Source: Halorubrum salinarum
GTDB taxonomy: Archaea > Halobacteriota > Halobacteria > Halobacteriales > Haloferacaceae
Direction of reading: 5' to 3'
Assembly (NCBI RefSeq): GCF_013267195.1
Contig: NZ_CP053941.1
Span: forward strand, 1,178,001-1,242,000
DNA length: 64,000 nt
A program made the translations under genes and the position numbers. Below the pieces are notes generated by a model. It searched no databases, was not told where the DNA came from, and was given only the letters and a program-made list of their open reading frames with translations. Shown piece after piece: positions 46,361 through 56,965 of this stretch (positions are counted from its first letter, which is position 1; the number at the start of each line of letters is the position of its first letter).

Positions 46361-47173
46361 TCAGCCGCTCGTCTCGTCGCGCGCCGTGGCGACCCACGCC
46401 GGCTCCGACACCGTCGCGCCGAGGTCGCGGTAGTCGATGTCGACGTCGACCGTCGCCCCCTGCCCGTCGTGTTCGCCCGCCCACGACTGTTCGAGCCGCG
46501 GCACGACGCCGGACTCGTACACGTGGACCGTCGCCGACGCCGTCTCGACGGTCTCGGGGACGTTCCGGTCGCCGTCGAAGGAGTCGGACGCGAACCGCGC
46601 GGTCGGCTCGCCGCGCACCTCGCCCGCGCCGTCGCTCGTCGGGGCCCAGAGGTTCAGCCCCTCGTACGCCGTCTCGCCGCTCGCGGTCTCGCTCTCGACG
46701 CGGATCCCCGTCAGGACCTCCGCGCGCATCGCCGATTCGAGCTCGCTCGCCGAGCGGTCCGTCGACTGCCGACTGTACCGCGTCCCGTCGGCCGTCTCGC
46801 GTCGGATCAGCGCCACCCCGTCGGCGACGTACAGCTCCGAGACGTCCGGCTCGTCGGTCTCGGTCACTTCCTGTCGCACGTACTGGCGGCCGTTCTCGAG
46901 GTCGTAGGCGGCCTCGTACTCCTGTGACGGGAGCCACGGGCTCGGCTCCGCATCGCCGTCGTGGCTCGTCGCCGCCGTCGAGAACAGCGTGGCCCCCCCG
47001 GCGTCGACGAGGGCCGCGGCGTGCCGCTCCGCGAGGGTCGCGACGTCGAGGCCGTCCTCGCTCCGCCAGTCTGCGTCGGAGAACGGCCGCTCCGCCGAGT
47101 CGCCGCCGAGACAGCCGGCGGCGCCGACCGAGACTCCGGCGCCGACTCCGGCGAGGAAGCGTCTCCGGTCCAT
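46361..47173 (-). CDS. Tat-exported lipoprotein of unknown function (DUF7537-like)
   Basis: A 270-residue probable secreted lipoprotein. The start MDRRRFLAGVGAGVSVGAAG has a twin-arginine motif, a hydrophobic stretch and the lipobox GAAGC, with Cys21 as the likely lipidated residue. The mature part is acidic and beta-rich (YEAAYDLENGRQYVRQEV, ELYVADGVALIRRETADG, GTRYSRQS, GATVDVDIDYRDL), like haloarchaeal DUF7537 lipoproteins as I recall them. Its location between nusA and rps12, inside the transcription-translation cluster, is odd: I recall those genes adjacent in Haloferax. Function unknown. Confidence 0.8.
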   Translation of the reverse strand: MDRRRFLAGVGAGVSVGAAGCLGGDSAERPFSDADWRSEDGLDVATLAERHAAALVDAGGATLFSTAATSHDGDAEPSPWLPSQEYEAAYDLENGRQYVRQEVTETDEPDVSELYVADGVALIRRETADGTRYSRQSTDRSASELESAMRAEVLTGIRVESETASGETAYEGLNLWAPTSDGAGEVRGEPTARFASDSFDGDRNVPETVETASATVHVYESGVVPRLEQSWAGEHDGQGATVDVDIDYRDLGATVSEPAWVATARDETSG

Positions 47174-47217
47174 GCGACGAGGAACGGGCGCGTCGGCAAA
47201 AGGGCGTGGGTTCGCCG

Positions 47218-47637
47218 TCAGGTCAGCTGCACGTCGTCGACGTCGTAGTGCCGCTCCGCGAGCCGGCGGGCGGTCTCGATGTTCGCGCCGTCCGCGCCGA
47301 TGGCGACGCCGCGGTCCGCCTCCGGGACCTCGACGTACGCCACGCGGTCGTTCTGCTCGGAGATGGTGACGGCGTTGACGGCCGCCGGCGCGAGCGTGCT
47401 GGCGACGAACGCCTCGGCGGTGTCCGCGTCCTCGACCAGTTCGATCGACTTGTCGAGCCGCCGTTCGGCCTCCGCGACGGTCTGGCCGCCCTGACCGATC
47501 GCGGCCGCCATCTCGCCGGCCGGGACCACGAACACGAGCCGGTCGCCCTCCACGAGGCAGTCGGTCGGCGTGACGCCGGTCAGCTCGTCGAACCGACCGA
47601 TGTACCGCCGCGCCTCGTCGGAGAGCTCGACGCGCAT
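47218..47637 (-). CDS. nusA: NusA-like transcription factor (archaeal, KH domains only)
   Basis: A 139-residue archaeal NusA consisting of two KH domains, without the bacterial N-terminal or S1 domains. KH motifs: VFVVPAGEMAAAIGQGGQTV and DRGVAIGADGANIETARRLA, each with the GxxG-type loop (IGQGG; IGADG). It is thought to assist elongation or termination by binding RNA. Its ATG overlaps the TAA of rpoA2 by one base (TAATG), so it is the last coupled gene of the RNA polymerase operon. Confidence 0.94.
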   Translation of the reverse strand: MRVELSDEARRYIGRFDELTGVTPTDCLVEGDRLVFVVPAGEMAAAIGQGGQTVAEAERRLDKSIELVEDADTAEAFVASTLAPAAVNAVTISEQNDRVAYVEVPEADRGVAIGADGANIETARRLAERHYDVDDVQLT

Positions 47638-48851
47638 TAGTCGTCGCTCACGACGCGCGACCCCATCCGGAGGTCGACGTCGCCGGTCCCCATCGAGATG
47701 GGCTTGCCGGCGATGACGTTCTCGATGACGCCGTCGAGGTCGTCGTACTCGCCGTGGATCGCGGCGTCGAGCAGGTGGTTGACCGTCACCTCGAACGCCG
47801 CGCGCGCGAGGACCGAGTCCTTGTTGCCGGAGATGCCGTGCCGGCCGATCGACTCGATCTCGCCGTTGTTCGTCATGATGTCGGCGACGAGCATGAGGTG
47901 CCGGACGTTCACGTCGTCGAGTCCCTGCTCTTCGAGCGTGTTCTTCGTCTCGTCGATGATCGTCTCGCGGGCCGCCTCGACCCCGAGGTTCCGGTAGATC
48001 TCGTGGATGTTGTTACACGTCGTCCGCGAGGCGTCGACGCCCTCGATGTCGAGGGTGTCGCCGAACGCCGACCCCTCGGTGTAGAGGACGAACTCCTCGT
48101 CGCCGTCGATCTCCTCTTTGCGGATGACGACGCGCTTGATCTCCTCGATGCCCTTGAAGACGATCTCCCGGAGCCGCTCGACGAGCTGGAGCAGCTCGCG
48201 GTAGCTCGGCTCGTTGGGGCCGAACTCGATGACCGTGCCGGCCTGGCGGGTCTCGACGCCGAGCGAGTCCTCGATCGTCTCGGCGATGATCTCCGCGACC
48301 TCCGTCGCGTCGGAGTGGGTGGGCCACCGCTCTAAGAGCGTGTCGTCGTTCAGGTCGATGCGGACCAGCATGTCGGCGACGTTGGTCGACACGTCGCCGA
48401 GCGCGAGGATGCGCGTCGCCTCGATCGACCAGACGACCTCGTGGGCCTTCTCGCGGTCAGTCGCGTACTCGCCGTCGAGGTGGACCGTCATCATCGGCGT
48501 GTCGGGCGTCTTCCGGGCGTCCACCAGCTCGATGAGCCGGGGGAGCCCCTGCGTGACGTCGATCTCCGCGACGCCCGCGTAGTGGAACGTGTTCATCGTC
48601 ATCTGCGTCCCGGGCTCGCCGATCGACTGCGCCGAGACCGTCCCGACGGGGTCGAGGGGGTCGACCCGCGTCTGCTCGTAGCGGTTCACGACGCCGTCGA
48701 CGATGGCGGTCGCCTGCTCGATGGTGACCTCGCCGGCCTCCTCGGCCTTCCGGTCGATGGCCTCGTACACCTTCGTCTTGAGCCGACGGGGGAGCTCGGT
48801 CGCCTCCACGACCGCCTCCATGTCGTCGGTGACGTGGTCGTACTCAGTCAT
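47637..48851 (-). CDS. rpoA2: DNA-directed RNA polymerase subunit A''
   Basis: C-terminal part of the largest RNA polymerase subunit, split from A' as in all archaea of this group. The 404-residue protein contains the trigger-loop and bridge-adjacent region [28 protein letters not shown] in outline and the jaw/cleft segment ending in [21 protein letters not shown] and [15 protein letters not shown]. It overlaps the A' gene by eight bases and nusA by one, so expression is tightly coupled within the rpoH-B''-B'-A'-A''-nusA operon. Confidence 0.97.
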   Translation of the reverse strand: MTEYDHVTDDMEAVVEATELPRRLKTKVYEAIDRKAEEAGEVTIEQATAIVDGVVNRYEQTRVDPLDPVGTVSAQSIGEPGTQMTMNTFHYAGVAEIDVTQGLPRLIELVDARKTPDTPMMTVHLDGEYATDREKAHEVVWSIEATRILALGDVSTNVADMLVRIDLNDDTLLERWPTHSDATEVAEIIAETIEDSLGVETRQAGTVIEFGPNEPSYRELLQLVERLREIVFKGIEEIKRVVIRKEEIDGDEEFVLYTEGSAFGDTLDIEGVDASRTTCNNIHEIYRNLGVEAARETIIDETKNTLEEQGLDDVNVRHLMLVADIMTNNGEIESIGRHGISGNKDSVLARAAFEVTVNHLLDAAIHGEYDDLDGVIENVIAGKPISMGTGDVDLRMGSRVVSDD

Positions 48852-51777
48852 CGGACTCCACCCCCGGCCCGCCGGCCTTGTTCAGCCCCGGCCCGGCGTG
48901 CTCCGAGAGGTTCGTCGGCGGCTCGCGCTCGCCGAGGAACCGCTCTTTCTCCTCGTCGGAGGCGAACTCCGCGTCGACCACGCGGTCGACGATCCCCTCG
49001 ACGTCGATGCCGTCCTCCTCGCCGGAGGAGACCTTCACCGGCGAGGTGCCGTCCTCGCCGAACTCGAACTGGACGATCCGGCCCGAGGTGTCCCGGACCG
49101 TGCCGTCGTACTGCGCCTCCAGCTCGGAGAGCGCGTTGATGAGCCGGCGCTGGAGGTACCCGGACTTGGAGGTCCGGACCGCCGTGTCGACGAGCCCCTC
49201 GCGGCCGCCCATCGCGTGGAAGAAGAACTCCTGGGGCGTGAGCCCGCCGCGGTAGGAGTTCTCCACGAAGCCGTGGGCCTCCGAGGAGAGGTCGTTCGGC
49301 CGGTAATGCGAGAGCGTCCGGTCCTCGTAGCCGCGGTTGATACGCTCGCCGCGGACCGCCTGCTGGCCGACCGATCCGGCCATCTGCGTCAGGTTCAGCA
49401 TCGAACCGCGGGCGCCGGAGCGGGCCATCACGACCGCCGGGTTGTCGTCGCCGAAGTGCTGGTCGGCGATCTCGCCGGCCGAGTCGCGGGCCTTCCCGAG
49501 CGTCTGCATGATCTTCATCTCCAGCGTCTCGTCGACGCCGCGGCCCGGGAGCGACTCCAGCTCGCCGGCCTCGTACGTCTCGATGAGCTCTTGGACGCGG
49601 TCGTAGGCGCTCTCGATGGCGTCGTCGACCTGCTCTTCGGCCTCCGGCGGGATCGACTCGTCGTCGATCCCGATCGAGAACCCGAAGTTCATGATCGCGC
49701 GCATCGCCAGCGACGCGATCTCGTTGATGAACACGCGGGCGCGGGTCTCGCCGTACTCCTTCGTGAGCGTGTCGACGACCTCGCCGCCGAACGCGCCGAC
49801 CGCGTCCTCGTCGATGGTGCCCTCGATCAGCTGGCCGCCCTCGATGACGACCTCGTCGCCGGCCGAGGAGGTGAACGAGAGGTCCAAGTCGTCCGGGAGC
49901 AGCTCCGAGAACAGCGTGCGGCCGGTCCAGAACTCGCGGCCGTCGTCGTCGACGCCGTCGGCCTCGGGCAGCTCGTCGACGCGGGTGGCGCGAAGCAGGT
50001 CCAGCGCCTGCGTCTCCGTGAACTCGGGGTTCGAGTGGGTGAGCAGGTAGGTGCCGGAGATGTGGTCCTGGATGGCGCCGATGATGTTCCCGCCGAAGCG
50101 GGGCGAGAGGATCTGCTCTTGGACGCGCATGAGGACGCGGGCCTCGGCGCGGGCCTCCTCGTTTTGCAGCGCGTGCATGTTCATCTCGTCGCCGTCGAAG
50201 TCGGCGTTGTACGGCGGACAGACGACGGTGTTGAGTCGGAACGTCTTGTACGGCATCACCACGACCTCGTGGGCCATGATGGACATCCGGTGCAGCGAGG
50301 GCTGCCGGTTGAAGATCACGATGTCGCCGTCCACGAGGTGGCGGTTCACCTCCCAGTCGGCCTCGACCTTCTCGGCGAGCTCCTCGCAGTTCTTCTCGGT
50401 CACCTTCAGGCGGCGGCCGTCGGGGCGGCGCACGTAGTTCGCGCCGGGGTGGGCCTCGGGCCCGTTCCGGACGTACTGCCGCGCCTCCTCGACGTTGCGC
50501 TCGGTGACGTTGAGCGTCTGCGTCATCTCCTTGGCCACGCGGTCGGGCACGCCGACCTCGTTAAGCGAGAGCGTCGGGTCCGGGGAGATGACGGTCCGGG
50601 CGGAGAAGTTGACGCGCTTGCCGGACAGCGAGCCGCGGAAGCGGCCCTCCTTGCCCTTCAACCGCTGGCTGAGGGTCTTCAGCGGGCGCCCGGAGCGGTG
50701 TCGCGCCGGCGGCGTCCCGCTGATCTCGTTGTCGACGAACGTCGTGACGTGGTACTGGAGGAGTTCCCAGAGGTCCTCGATGATCAGCTGCGGGGCGCCG
50801 GCCTCGCGGTTCTCCATGAACCGCTGGTTGATCCGGATGATGTCGACCAGCTTGTGGGTGAGGTCGTCCTCGGAGCGCTGGCCGTTGTCCAGCGTGATCG
50901 AGGGACGGGTGGTCACCGGCGGCACCGGCAGCACCGTCAGGATCATCCACTCCGGCCGGGAGTGTTCGGCGTCGATGCCGAGCACTTCGAGGTCCTCGTC
51001 CGGGATGTCCTCGAACCAGTCGCGGATGTCCGAGGGCATCAGCTTGTTCATGTCCTCCTCGGTGAGGTCGACATCTAACGCCTTCTCGATGGCGCGGCGG
51101 TCCTCCTTGCGCGGGCGGAACTCGCCGGCCATGATCTCGTTGATCCGGTCGAGGGCGATGTCGGTCGCGTCGGCGAGCTCCTGCGGCGAGGTGCCCGGGT
51201 CGTCGTCCTCCTCGTCGGGCTGCATCGCGGCCGCGATGCGCTCGGAGTAGTCGCCCGAGAGCACGTCCTGGACCTCGTAGTAGGTGGTCGGCTTCTCGTG
51301 TTTGATGTCCGCCTGCGGCTCGCCGCAGAACGGGCAGGTCGACGCCTTCCGGGCCTGCCGGACGGCGGCCTTCAGCACGTCGTGCTCGTCGTCGCCCAGT
51401 TCCTTCGCCCGCTCGTAGCGGTCGCGGAACTCGTCGCGCTGCGCGTCGTCTAAGGCGAGCCGCCCGCACTCGCGGCACGTCGAGCGGAGCAGCCGCCGGA
51501 TGAGCTTCGTGAAGCCCACGTGGATGACGGGGGCGGCCAGCTCGATGTGGCCGAAGTGGCCGTTACAGGAGCCGGAGTGGGAACCGCAGGTGCGGCACTC
51601 TAAGCCGGGGTCGATGACGCCCAGTCGCGGGTCCATCAGCCCCATGTCGATCGGATAGCCGTCGTCGTCGTACGTGTCGGCCGTGATCACCTTCGTCGCG
51701 GACATGTCCCGGTACGTCTCCGGGTCCATGAGGCCGAAGTCGATCCCGCCGAGCACTTTCGGTGTTTGCGTTGACAT
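48844..51777 (-). CDS. rpoA1: DNA-directed RNA polymerase subunit A'
   Basis: Large catalytic subunit. The 977-residue protein begins [20 protein letters not shown]. It has the zinc site [20 protein letters not shown], a second site CRECG...CPFCGEPQ, and the catalytic magnesium loop [13 protein letters not shown]. The region [19 protein letters not shown] and the bridge helix area near [20 protein letters not shown] are also present. It starts directly after the B' stop codon and overlaps the A'' gene by eight bases. Length is normal; no intein is seen. Confidence 0.98.
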   Translation of the reverse strand: MSTQTPKVLGGIDFGLMDPETYRDMSATKVITADTYDDDGYPIDMGLMDPRLGVIDPGLECRTCGSHSGSCNGHFGHIELAAPVIHVGFTKLIRRLLRSTCRECGRLALDDAQRDEFRDRYERAKELGDDEHDVLKAAVRQARKASTCPFCGEPQADIKHEKPTTYYEVQDVLSGDYSERIAAAMQPDEEDDDPGTSPQELADATDIALDRINEIMAGEFRPRKEDRRAIEKALDVDLTEEDMNKLMPSDIRDWFEDIPDEDLEVLGIDAEHSRPEWMILTVLPVPPVTTRPSITLDNGQRSEDDLTHKLVDIIRINQRFMENREAGAPQLIIEDLWELLQYHVTTFVDNEISGTPPARHRSGRPLKTLSQRLKGKEGRFRGSLSGKRVNFSARTVISPDPTLSLNEVGVPDRVAKEMTQTLNVTERNVEEARQYVRNGPEAHPGANYVRRPDGRRLKVTEKNCEELAEKVEADWEVNRHLVDGDIVIFNRQPSLHRMSIMAHEVVVMPYKTFRLNTVVCPPYNADFDGDEMNMHALQNEEARAEARVLMRVQEQILSPRFGGNIIGAIQDHISGTYLLTHSNPEFTETQALDLLRATRVDELPEADGVDDDGREFWTGRTLFSELLPDDLDLSFTSSAGDEVVIEGGQLIEGTIDEDAVGAFGGEVVDTLTKEYGETRARVFINEIASLAMRAIMNFGFSIGIDDESIPPEAEEQVDDAIESAYDRVQELIETYEAGELESLPGRGVDETLEMKIMQTLGKARDSAGEIADQHFGDDNPAVVMARSGARGSMLNLTQMAGSVGQQAVRGERINRGYEDRTLSHYRPNDLSSEAHGFVENSYRGGLTPQEFFFHAMGGREGLVDTAVRTSKSGYLQRRLINALSELEAQYDGTVRDTSGRIVQFEFGEDGTSPVKVSSGEEDGIDVEGIVDRVVDAEFASDEEKERFLGEREPPTNLSEHAGPGLNKAGGPGVESDD

Positions 51778-53607
51778 CTAAATCGCGTCCTCCAGTTCGA
51801 GTTTCGGTCGGATGCCGAGGGCGATCATCTCGTCGAGCAGGAGCTTGAACGCGTAGCTGACCTCCAGCTCGTGGATGTCGTCCTCGTCGCCCGTGACCGG
51901 GTCGTACACGCGGCGCTGCTCTCGGTCCTCGACGGCGACGAGCCCGGTCTCCGCGGAGACGTGGACCGTCTCGGCGTCGGAAGACTCCAGCAGCCGCTCG
52001 TTGAGCACCATCGACGCGCCGTGGCCGATGATCGTGTCGCGCTCCATCTCCCCGACGCGCAGGCCGCCCTCGCGGGCGCGCCCCTCGGTCGGCTGGCGCG
52101 TGAGCACCTGGACCGGCCCGCGCGAGCGGGCGTGGAGCTTGTTCGACACCATGTGGTACAGCTTGTGGTAGAAGATCGTCCCGACGAAGATCTCGGCGTC
52201 GATCTTCTCGCCGGTGACGCCGGAGTACATGACCTCCTTGCCGGAGGACTTGAAGCCGTACTCCTCGAGCTGATCGCGGAGCTCCTCTTCGTCTTCGCCC
52301 TGGAACGGCGTGCCGTCGACCCGCGAGCCGCGGAGCGAGCCGACCTTGCCGCCGAGCATCTCCAGCACGTGGCCGACCGTCATCCGCGACGGCAGCGCGT
52401 GCGGGTTCATCACGAGGTCGGGGACGACCCCCTCCTCGGTGAACGGCATGTCCTCCTGAGGCGCGAGGTGGCCCACGACGCCCTTCTGTCCGTGTCGGGA
52501 CGCGAACTTGTCCCCGAGCTCGGGGACGCGCTGGTCGCGCACCTTCACCTTCGAGAGCTTGGAGCCGTCCTCGCCCTCCATCAGCGTCACGGTGTCGACG
52601 ACGCCCGACTCGCCCGAGCGCATCGTCACCGAGGTCTCGCGACGCTTCTGCGGGGAGAGCCCGCCCATGTCGTCGGGCTCCTCGAGGAAGCGCGGCGGGC
52701 TGGTCTTGCCGAGCAGGACGGAGGACTCGTCGACCTTCGTCTCCGGGTTGACGAGGCCGTCCTCGTCGAGGTGCGTGTAGGCGTCCTCGCCGCGGGCGCC
52801 GCGCACGTCCTGGTCCGGGATCTCGAAGCGGTCCTCCTGACCGCCGGGGTAGCGGCGCTCCTCGCCCTCGTAGGTACGGAAGAAGTGCGAGCGGGTGAGC
52901 GCGCGGTCGACGGAGCCCTGGTTCATCACCAGCGCGTCCTCGATGTTGAACCCCTCGTAGGACATCACGGCGACGACGAAGTTCTGCGCCGCCGGCCGCT
53001 CGTCGAAGCTGATCTGGTCGGAGGTCTGCGTCTTCACCATCGCCAGCTGCGGGTAGTGGAGGAGGTGCTGGCGCGTGTCCGGCCGGATCCGGTAGTTCGC
53101 CGAGGGGAGCCCGAGCGACTGCTTCATCATCCCCGCGCCCATCGTAATCCGGGGCGAGGCGTTGTGCTCGGGGTAGGGGATCATCCCCGCGCCGATACCG
53201 AAGACGAGCTGCGGGTCGATCTCGAGGTGCGTGTGGTCCTCGGTCACGTCCTCCTCGTCGACGGCGACGAGGATGTCCTCCTCCTCCTCGGCGTCGATGA
53301 ACTCGACGTAGCCGCGCTCGACGAGGTCCTCGAACTCGACGTCGCCGCGCTCGAGGGCCTCGATCTCCTCGTCGCCGAGGAGCGGCTCGCCGTTCTCGAC
53401 GACGATGAGCGGGCGCCGCGCCCGTCCCGCGTCGGCGTTGACGATGACCTCGCGGGTCCGGTCTTTCACCGAGACGTTCACCATCTCCGAGACGTCGCCC
53501 CGGCGGCGCGCCTCGCGGATCTGTTCCGCGAGCTCGTGGGGGTTCTCGTGGGTGCCCACGAGGCTCCCGTTGACGTACACCTTCGCTTCGCGTTCTGCTT
53601 GTGCCAT
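51778..53607 (-). CDS. rpoB1: DNA-directed RNA polymerase subunit B'
   Basis: C-terminal half of the second-largest RNA polymerase subunit, split from B''. The 609-residue protein starts [20 protein letters not shown]. It includes the hybrid-binding region [21 protein letters not shown], the catalytic-core segment [18 protein letters not shown] and the wall/clamp end [21 protein letters not shown]. The start at 53607 is two bases after the B'' stop, and the stop is directly followed by the A' ATG. The longer in-frame extension upstream overlaps B'' and is not real. Confidence 0.97.
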   Translation of the reverse strand: MAQAEREAKVYVNGSLVGTHENPHELAEQIREARRRGDVSEMVNVSVKDRTREVIVNADAGRARRPLIVVENGEPLLGDEEIEALERGDVEFEDLVERGYVEFIDAEEEEDILVAVDEEDVTEDHTHLEIDPQLVFGIGAGMIPYPEHNASPRITMGAGMMKQSLGLPSANYRIRPDTRQHLLHYPQLAMVKTQTSDQISFDERPAAQNFVVAVMSYEGFNIEDALVMNQGSVDRALTRSHFFRTYEGEERRYPGGQEDRFEIPDQDVRGARGEDAYTHLDEDGLVNPETKVDESSVLLGKTSPPRFLEEPDDMGGLSPQKRRETSVTMRSGESGVVDTVTLMEGEDGSKLSKVKVRDQRVPELGDKFASRHGQKGVVGHLAPQEDMPFTEEGVVPDLVMNPHALPSRMTVGHVLEMLGGKVGSLRGSRVDGTPFQGEDEEELRDQLEEYGFKSSGKEVMYSGVTGEKIDAEIFVGTIFYHKLYHMVSNKLHARSRGPVQVLTRQPTEGRAREGGLRVGEMERDTIIGHGASMVLNERLLESSDAETVHVSAETGLVAVEDREQRRVYDPVTGDEDDIHELEVSYAFKLLLDEMIALGIRPKLELEDAI

Positions 53608-53609
53608 GA

Positions 53610-55175
53610 TCAGTCGTCCGCCGTCTGTCGTTCGACGCCCTCGATGCCGGGGATCCCCTCGACACCCATCGACGCCAGTTCTCGTTTCAGCCCCTGTTCG
53701 TCCTCGACGGTCTGTGACAGCTCCATCGCCTGCGCGAAGTTCTTCACGAGCCCGCAGTTCGGCCCCTCCGGCGTCTCGGAGGGACAGATGCGACCCCACT
53801 GGGTCGCGTGGAGGTCCCGCGCCTCGAAGTGCGGCTGCGAGCGCGACAGCGGCGAGCGCAGGCGGCGCAGGTGCGAGAGCACGCCCATGTAGTCCGTCCG
53901 GTCGACGAGCTGGGAGACGCCCGAGCGGCCGCCGACCCAGTTCCCCGTCGCGATCGGGTGTTCGAGCCGCTCGGTCAGCACGTCGGAGCGGACGACGGTG
54001 TTGACGGTGAGCTGCCGGTTCCGCATGTTGGCGCGTTCGAGCTGGTACTTCACGTCGCGCGCCAGCTTGTTCAGCGCGGTGCGGAACAGGTCGCGCATGA
54101 GGTCGCCGGAGACCTTCAGGCGCTTGTTCGCGTAGTGGTCCTTGTCGTCGGCCTCCCGGCGGTCCAAGGCGAGCTCGAAGCACGCCTCGGCCATCCGGCA
54201 GAGGTAGTACGCCTTGTTGATCCGCACGTCCTCCTCGTCGACGCCCTCCTCGTGGAGGTGGGGGAGCAGGTAGCGGTCGATAACGTAGTTCGCCCGCTTG
54301 AGCTGGTAGTTCTTCCCCTGGCCGCTCGCGACGCGCTCGCCGAGGGTCTCGATCGCCCCCTCGGTCGTCTGGACGTCGGCCTCCTCTAAGTTCTCCAGCA
54401 TGAACTTCACGATCTCGGGGTCGTCCGAGACGCGGTGGACGATCTCCTCGTCGGATTCGAGCCCGAGGGCGCGGACCAGCGTCACGAAGTCGATAGAGCC
54501 GGAGACGGAGGGGAACGACACTTCGAGAAGCCCCTCGCGGTTGCGCTCACAGAGGACCAGCGCGCGGTACCCGCGGCGCTGGGAGAACGTCTTCGCGACC
54601 TGAATCTCGTCGCCGTACTTCGAGTCGTACTCCGCGAGGATCTTGTTCGGCGCCAGGTCCTCCGAGGTCATCAGCACGCGCTCGGAGCCGTTGACGATGA
54701 AGTAGCCGCCGGGGTCGACGGGGTCCTCGCCGATGTCGATGAGCTCCTCGTCGGAGAAGCCCGCCATGTTACACTTGTCCGAGCCGACCATGATCGGCAT
54801 CCGGCCGACCTTGGTCTCGGTCGTGTCGACGACCTGTTCGGGCTCGTCCTCGCCGCCGCGCACGATGGACATCTCCATGAACACGGGCGCCGAGTAGGTG
54901 ATGTTACGGAGGCGCGCCTCCTGGGGGTAGAGCAGCTCCTCGGAGCCGTCGGCCTCGCGGACGCGCGGGGTGACCATCCGCACGTCGCCGAGTTCGACGT
55001 ACACCGGTTCCTGGCCCTCCTTGTCGCCGATGTCCGTCTCGATCGTCTCCTTCTCGTCGACCACTTCCTGCATGCCGCGGTCCAGGAAGTTGTTGAACGA
55101 GCGGAAGTGGTGTTCGGCGAGCCGTTCGTCCGAGAAGTACTCGCGTGAAACCACGCGTCGGTCTTGCCTGTTCAT
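53610..55175 (-). CDS. rpoB2: DNA-directed RNA polymerase subunit B''
   Basis: N-terminal half of the second-largest subunit (lobe, protrusion and fork). The 521-residue protein starts [20 protein letters not shown]. Family segments: [23 protein letters not shown] in outline, the basic lobe region and the fork-loop end [20 protein letters not shown] and [18 protein letters not shown]. The ATG overlaps the rpoH stop in an ATGA, indicating coupling. The acid-rich exterior is typical of halophiles. Confidence 0.97.
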   Translation of the reverse strand: MNRQDRRVVSREYFSDERLAEHHFRSFNNFLDRGMQEVVDEKETIETDIGDKEGQEPVYVELGDVRMVTPRVREADGSEELLYPQEARLRNITYSAPVFMEMSIVRGGEDEPEQVVDTTETKVGRMPIMVGSDKCNMAGFSDEELIDIGEDPVDPGGYFIVNGSERVLMTSEDLAPNKILAEYDSKYGDEIQVAKTFSQRRGYRALVLCERNREGLLEVSFPSVSGSIDFVTLVRALGLESDEEIVHRVSDDPEIVKFMLENLEEADVQTTEGAIETLGERVASGQGKNYQLKRANYVIDRYLLPHLHEEGVDEEDVRINKAYYLCRMAEACFELALDRREADDKDHYANKRLKVSGDLMRDLFRTALNKLARDVKYQLERANMRNRQLTVNTVVRSDVLTERLEHPIATGNWVGGRSGVSQLVDRTDYMGVLSHLRRLRSPLSRSQPHFEARDLHATQWGRICPSETPEGPNCGLVKNFAQAMELSQTVEDEQGLKRELASMGVEGIPGIEGVERQTADD

Positions 55176-55402
55176 GAGACGACCAGTCGGTACACGACCG
55201 CCTCGTCGGTCGTGCGGGAGTCGCGGACGATCTTCACCACGTCACCGACTTCGGCCTCGTCGGGGAGCGCGGGGTCTGTGCGTTTGATTTTCGGTAAATT
55301 CGTTTTCTTCACGTCGTACTCCGCCAGGACCTCCTCGACCTCCTCGGGGTCGTCGAGGAGAACGTGGTCCGGGACGAGTTCGTGTTGGCTTACGTCTACC
55401 AT
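55172..55402 (-). CDS. rpoH: DNA-directed RNA polymerase subunit H (Rpb5-like)
   Basis: Small jaw subunit, equal to the C-terminal domain of eukaryotic Rpb5. The 76-residue protein reads [20 protein letters not shown], then [21 protein letters not shown] in outline with the family's LPKI motif, and ends [11 protein letters not shown]. First gene of the RNA polymerase operon; the GTGGTGGGTGCTGG-like purine-rich leader upstream makes a ribosome-binding site possible. Its stop overlaps rpoB2 by four bases. Confidence 0.95.
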   Translation of the reverse strand: MVDVSQHELVPDHVLLDDPEEVEEVLAEYDVKKTNLPKIKRTDPALPDEAEVGDVVKIVRDSRTTDEAVVYRLVVS

Positions 55403-55642
55403 GGGTGCTGGTGGTGGGGAGAAGCTATCACGAGATACTACAGGTTCGTATATGCGCCAGCGGCATAAGACTTACCAAGCGCGCCGCGCACGGCTCACGG
55501 TCGCGGGGCGAGCGACACTGCCACACACGCGCGGTCGGCACAAAAGCATACCGGCCGCGACCCCGATCGGCCCCGCAACGTCGCGGCCCGCGAGCCGCAA
55601 TTCCCTGTCACCCACCCGCACTCCCGTCAGGGATGACAAGCC

Positions 55643-55648
55643 TTATTT
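55643..55648 (+). promoter_or_regulatory. TATA box of the tRNA-Asp pair
   Basis: TTATTT within CCTTATTTGC, about 31-36 bases upstream of the first tRNA, so a short 5' leader is expected. Confidence 0.5.
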
Positions 55649-55678
55649 GCCAGACAGGGATACGAACTGATGCGACAA

Positions 55679-55751
55679 GCCCGGATGGTGTAGTGGCCCA
55701 TCATACGACCCTGTCACGGTCGTGACGCGGGTTCAAATCCCGCTCCGGGCG
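55679..55751 (+). tRNA. tRNA-Asp (GTC), copy 1
   Basis: A 73-base cloverleaf: acceptor arms GCCCGGA and TCCGGGC with discriminator G, anticodon stem CGACC/GGTCG closing the loop CTGTCAC (anticodon GTC), and T arm CGGGTTCAAATCCCG. No intron and no encoded CCA. Confidence 0.95.
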
Positions 55752-55781
55752 TCCCCACGTTTCGGGGCGCTGTCGCTGTCT

Positions 55782-55854
55782 GCCCGGATGGTGTAGTGGC
55801 CCATCATACGACCCTGTCACGGTCGTGACGCGGGTTCAAATCCCGCTCCGGGCG
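55782..55854 (+). tRNA. tRNA-Asp (GTC), copy 2
   Basis: Identical over all 73 bases to copy 1 and 30 bases downstream of it. The spacer has no TATA element, so both are probably cut from one precursor. Confidence 0.95.
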
Positions 55855-55859
55855 TTCTT

Positions 55860-55913
55860 GTCGACGCCGACTACGAGCGAGGAGCGGTAGCGACGAGCGA
55901 GTCCGGCGTCGAC
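55860..55913 (+). terminator. Hairpin after the tRNA-Asp pair
   Basis: GTCGACGCCG (55860-55869) pairs perfectly with CGGCGTCGAC (55904-55913) around a 34-base loop of GAGCGA-type repeats. It lies six bases beyond the second tRNA and could mark the transcript end or shape the trailer for RNase Z. Confidence 0.4.
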
Positions 55914-55960
55914 GTACCCAGAAGGAATTTGAACCAGAGAGCGAAGCGACTCCCCCCGCC

Positions 55961-56965
55961 CTACAGACCCAGTTCCGCCCGGAGGTCGTCGACGAGCGAC
56001 TCCGTCTTGGCGTCCGGATCCTCGTCGGTGTCGACGGGCGGCCGCCCGTCATACGTCTCGTGGACCATCGAGACGCCCTCGGCGAGCGTGTCGAGCCCGT
56101 AGCCGCCCTCCAGCACGTACGCGTCCGCGGCGCCGACGTTCTCGGCGAGCGTCCGGATCCGGTCGGTTAACAGCGCGTACCCCTCCGAGGAGACGCGCAT
56201 CCGCGAGATGGGGTCGTGGCGGTGCGCGTCGAAGCCCGCGGAGACGATCAGCAGGTCGGGGTCGAACCGGTCGACGGCGGGCGCGATCGCCTCGTCGACG
56301 GCGTAGAGGTAGTCGGCGTCGCCGGCGCCGGCCGCCAGCGGGAGGTTCGCGGTCGCCCCCTCGCCGCCCCCCTCGCCGGTCTCGTCGAGGTCGCCGGTGT
56401 CCGGGTAGAGGCCGTCCTCGTGGAGCGACGCGTAGAAGACGTCGCCGCGGTCGTAGAAGATGTCCTGCGTTCCGTTGCCGTGGTGAACGTCCCAGTCGAA
56501 GATCGCGACGCGGTCCGCGAGGTCCTCGTCGAGCGCGGTCTGGGCCGCGACGGCGGCGTTGTTGAAGAAGCAGAACCCCATCGCGTCGTCGGTGACGGCG
56601 TGGTGACCCGGGGGGCGTCCGAGCGCGAACGGCGTCTGTCGGCCGGTCGAGCCGTCGAGTGCCGCGCGGGCCGCCCACTGGGCGAGCCCGGCGGAGGTGA
56701 GCGCGGCGTCCCACGTCCCGTCGCTGGCGACGGTGTCGGGGTCCCAGCTCCCGCCGCCGTCCGCCACGAACGACTCGAGCTCGTCGACGTACGCGGCGTC
56801 GTGGACCGCCGTGACCGCCGCCTTCTCGGCGGGGTCGGCCTCGACGTACTCGACGCCGTGGCGCTTGGCGAGCCCGCGGCGGATCGCGCGGAGCCTGTCC
56901 GGGTTCTCCGGGTGTCGTTCGCCGGTGTCGTGGTCGAGGCACCGCTCGCTGTAGCCGAACCGCAT
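55961..56965 (-). CDS. Histone deacetylase family protein (AcuC/HDAC)
   Basis: Zinc-dependent deacetylase of the class I/II HDAC fold, 334 residues. Active-site motifs: RPPGHHAVTDDAMGFCFFNN (tandem catalytic His), DWDVHHGNGTQDIFY (zinc Asp and His), SAGFDAHRHDP (zinc Asp) and LEGGYGLDTLA (the Tyr that positions the substrate). Family members remove acetyl groups from proteins, polyamines or acetoin pathway targets. The ATG follows the histone stop codon with no gap, so histone and deacetylase are one operon. Whether the histone is the target is unproven. Confidence 0.93.
   Translation of the reverse strand: MRFGYSERCLDHDTGERHPENPDRLRAIRRGLAKRHGVEYVEADPAEKAAVTAVHDAAYVDELESFVADGGGSWDPDTVASDGTWDAALTSAGLAQWAARAALDGSTGRQTPFALGRPPGHHAVTDDAMGFCFFNNAAVAAQTALDEDLADRVAIFDWDVHHGNGTQDIFYDRGDVFYASLHEDGLYPDTGDLDETGEGGGEGATANLPLAAGAGDADYLYAVDEAIAPAVDRFDPDLLIVSAGFDAHRHDPISRMRVSSEGYALLTDRIRTLAENVGAADAYVLEGGYGLDTLAEGVSMVHETYDGRPPVDTDEDPDAKTESLVDDLRAELGL

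Noticed and set aside
55804-56052. An 82-codon minus-strand frame over tRNA-Asp copy 2
   Set aside because: It is the antisense of a tRNA gene joined to the end of the deacetylase gene.
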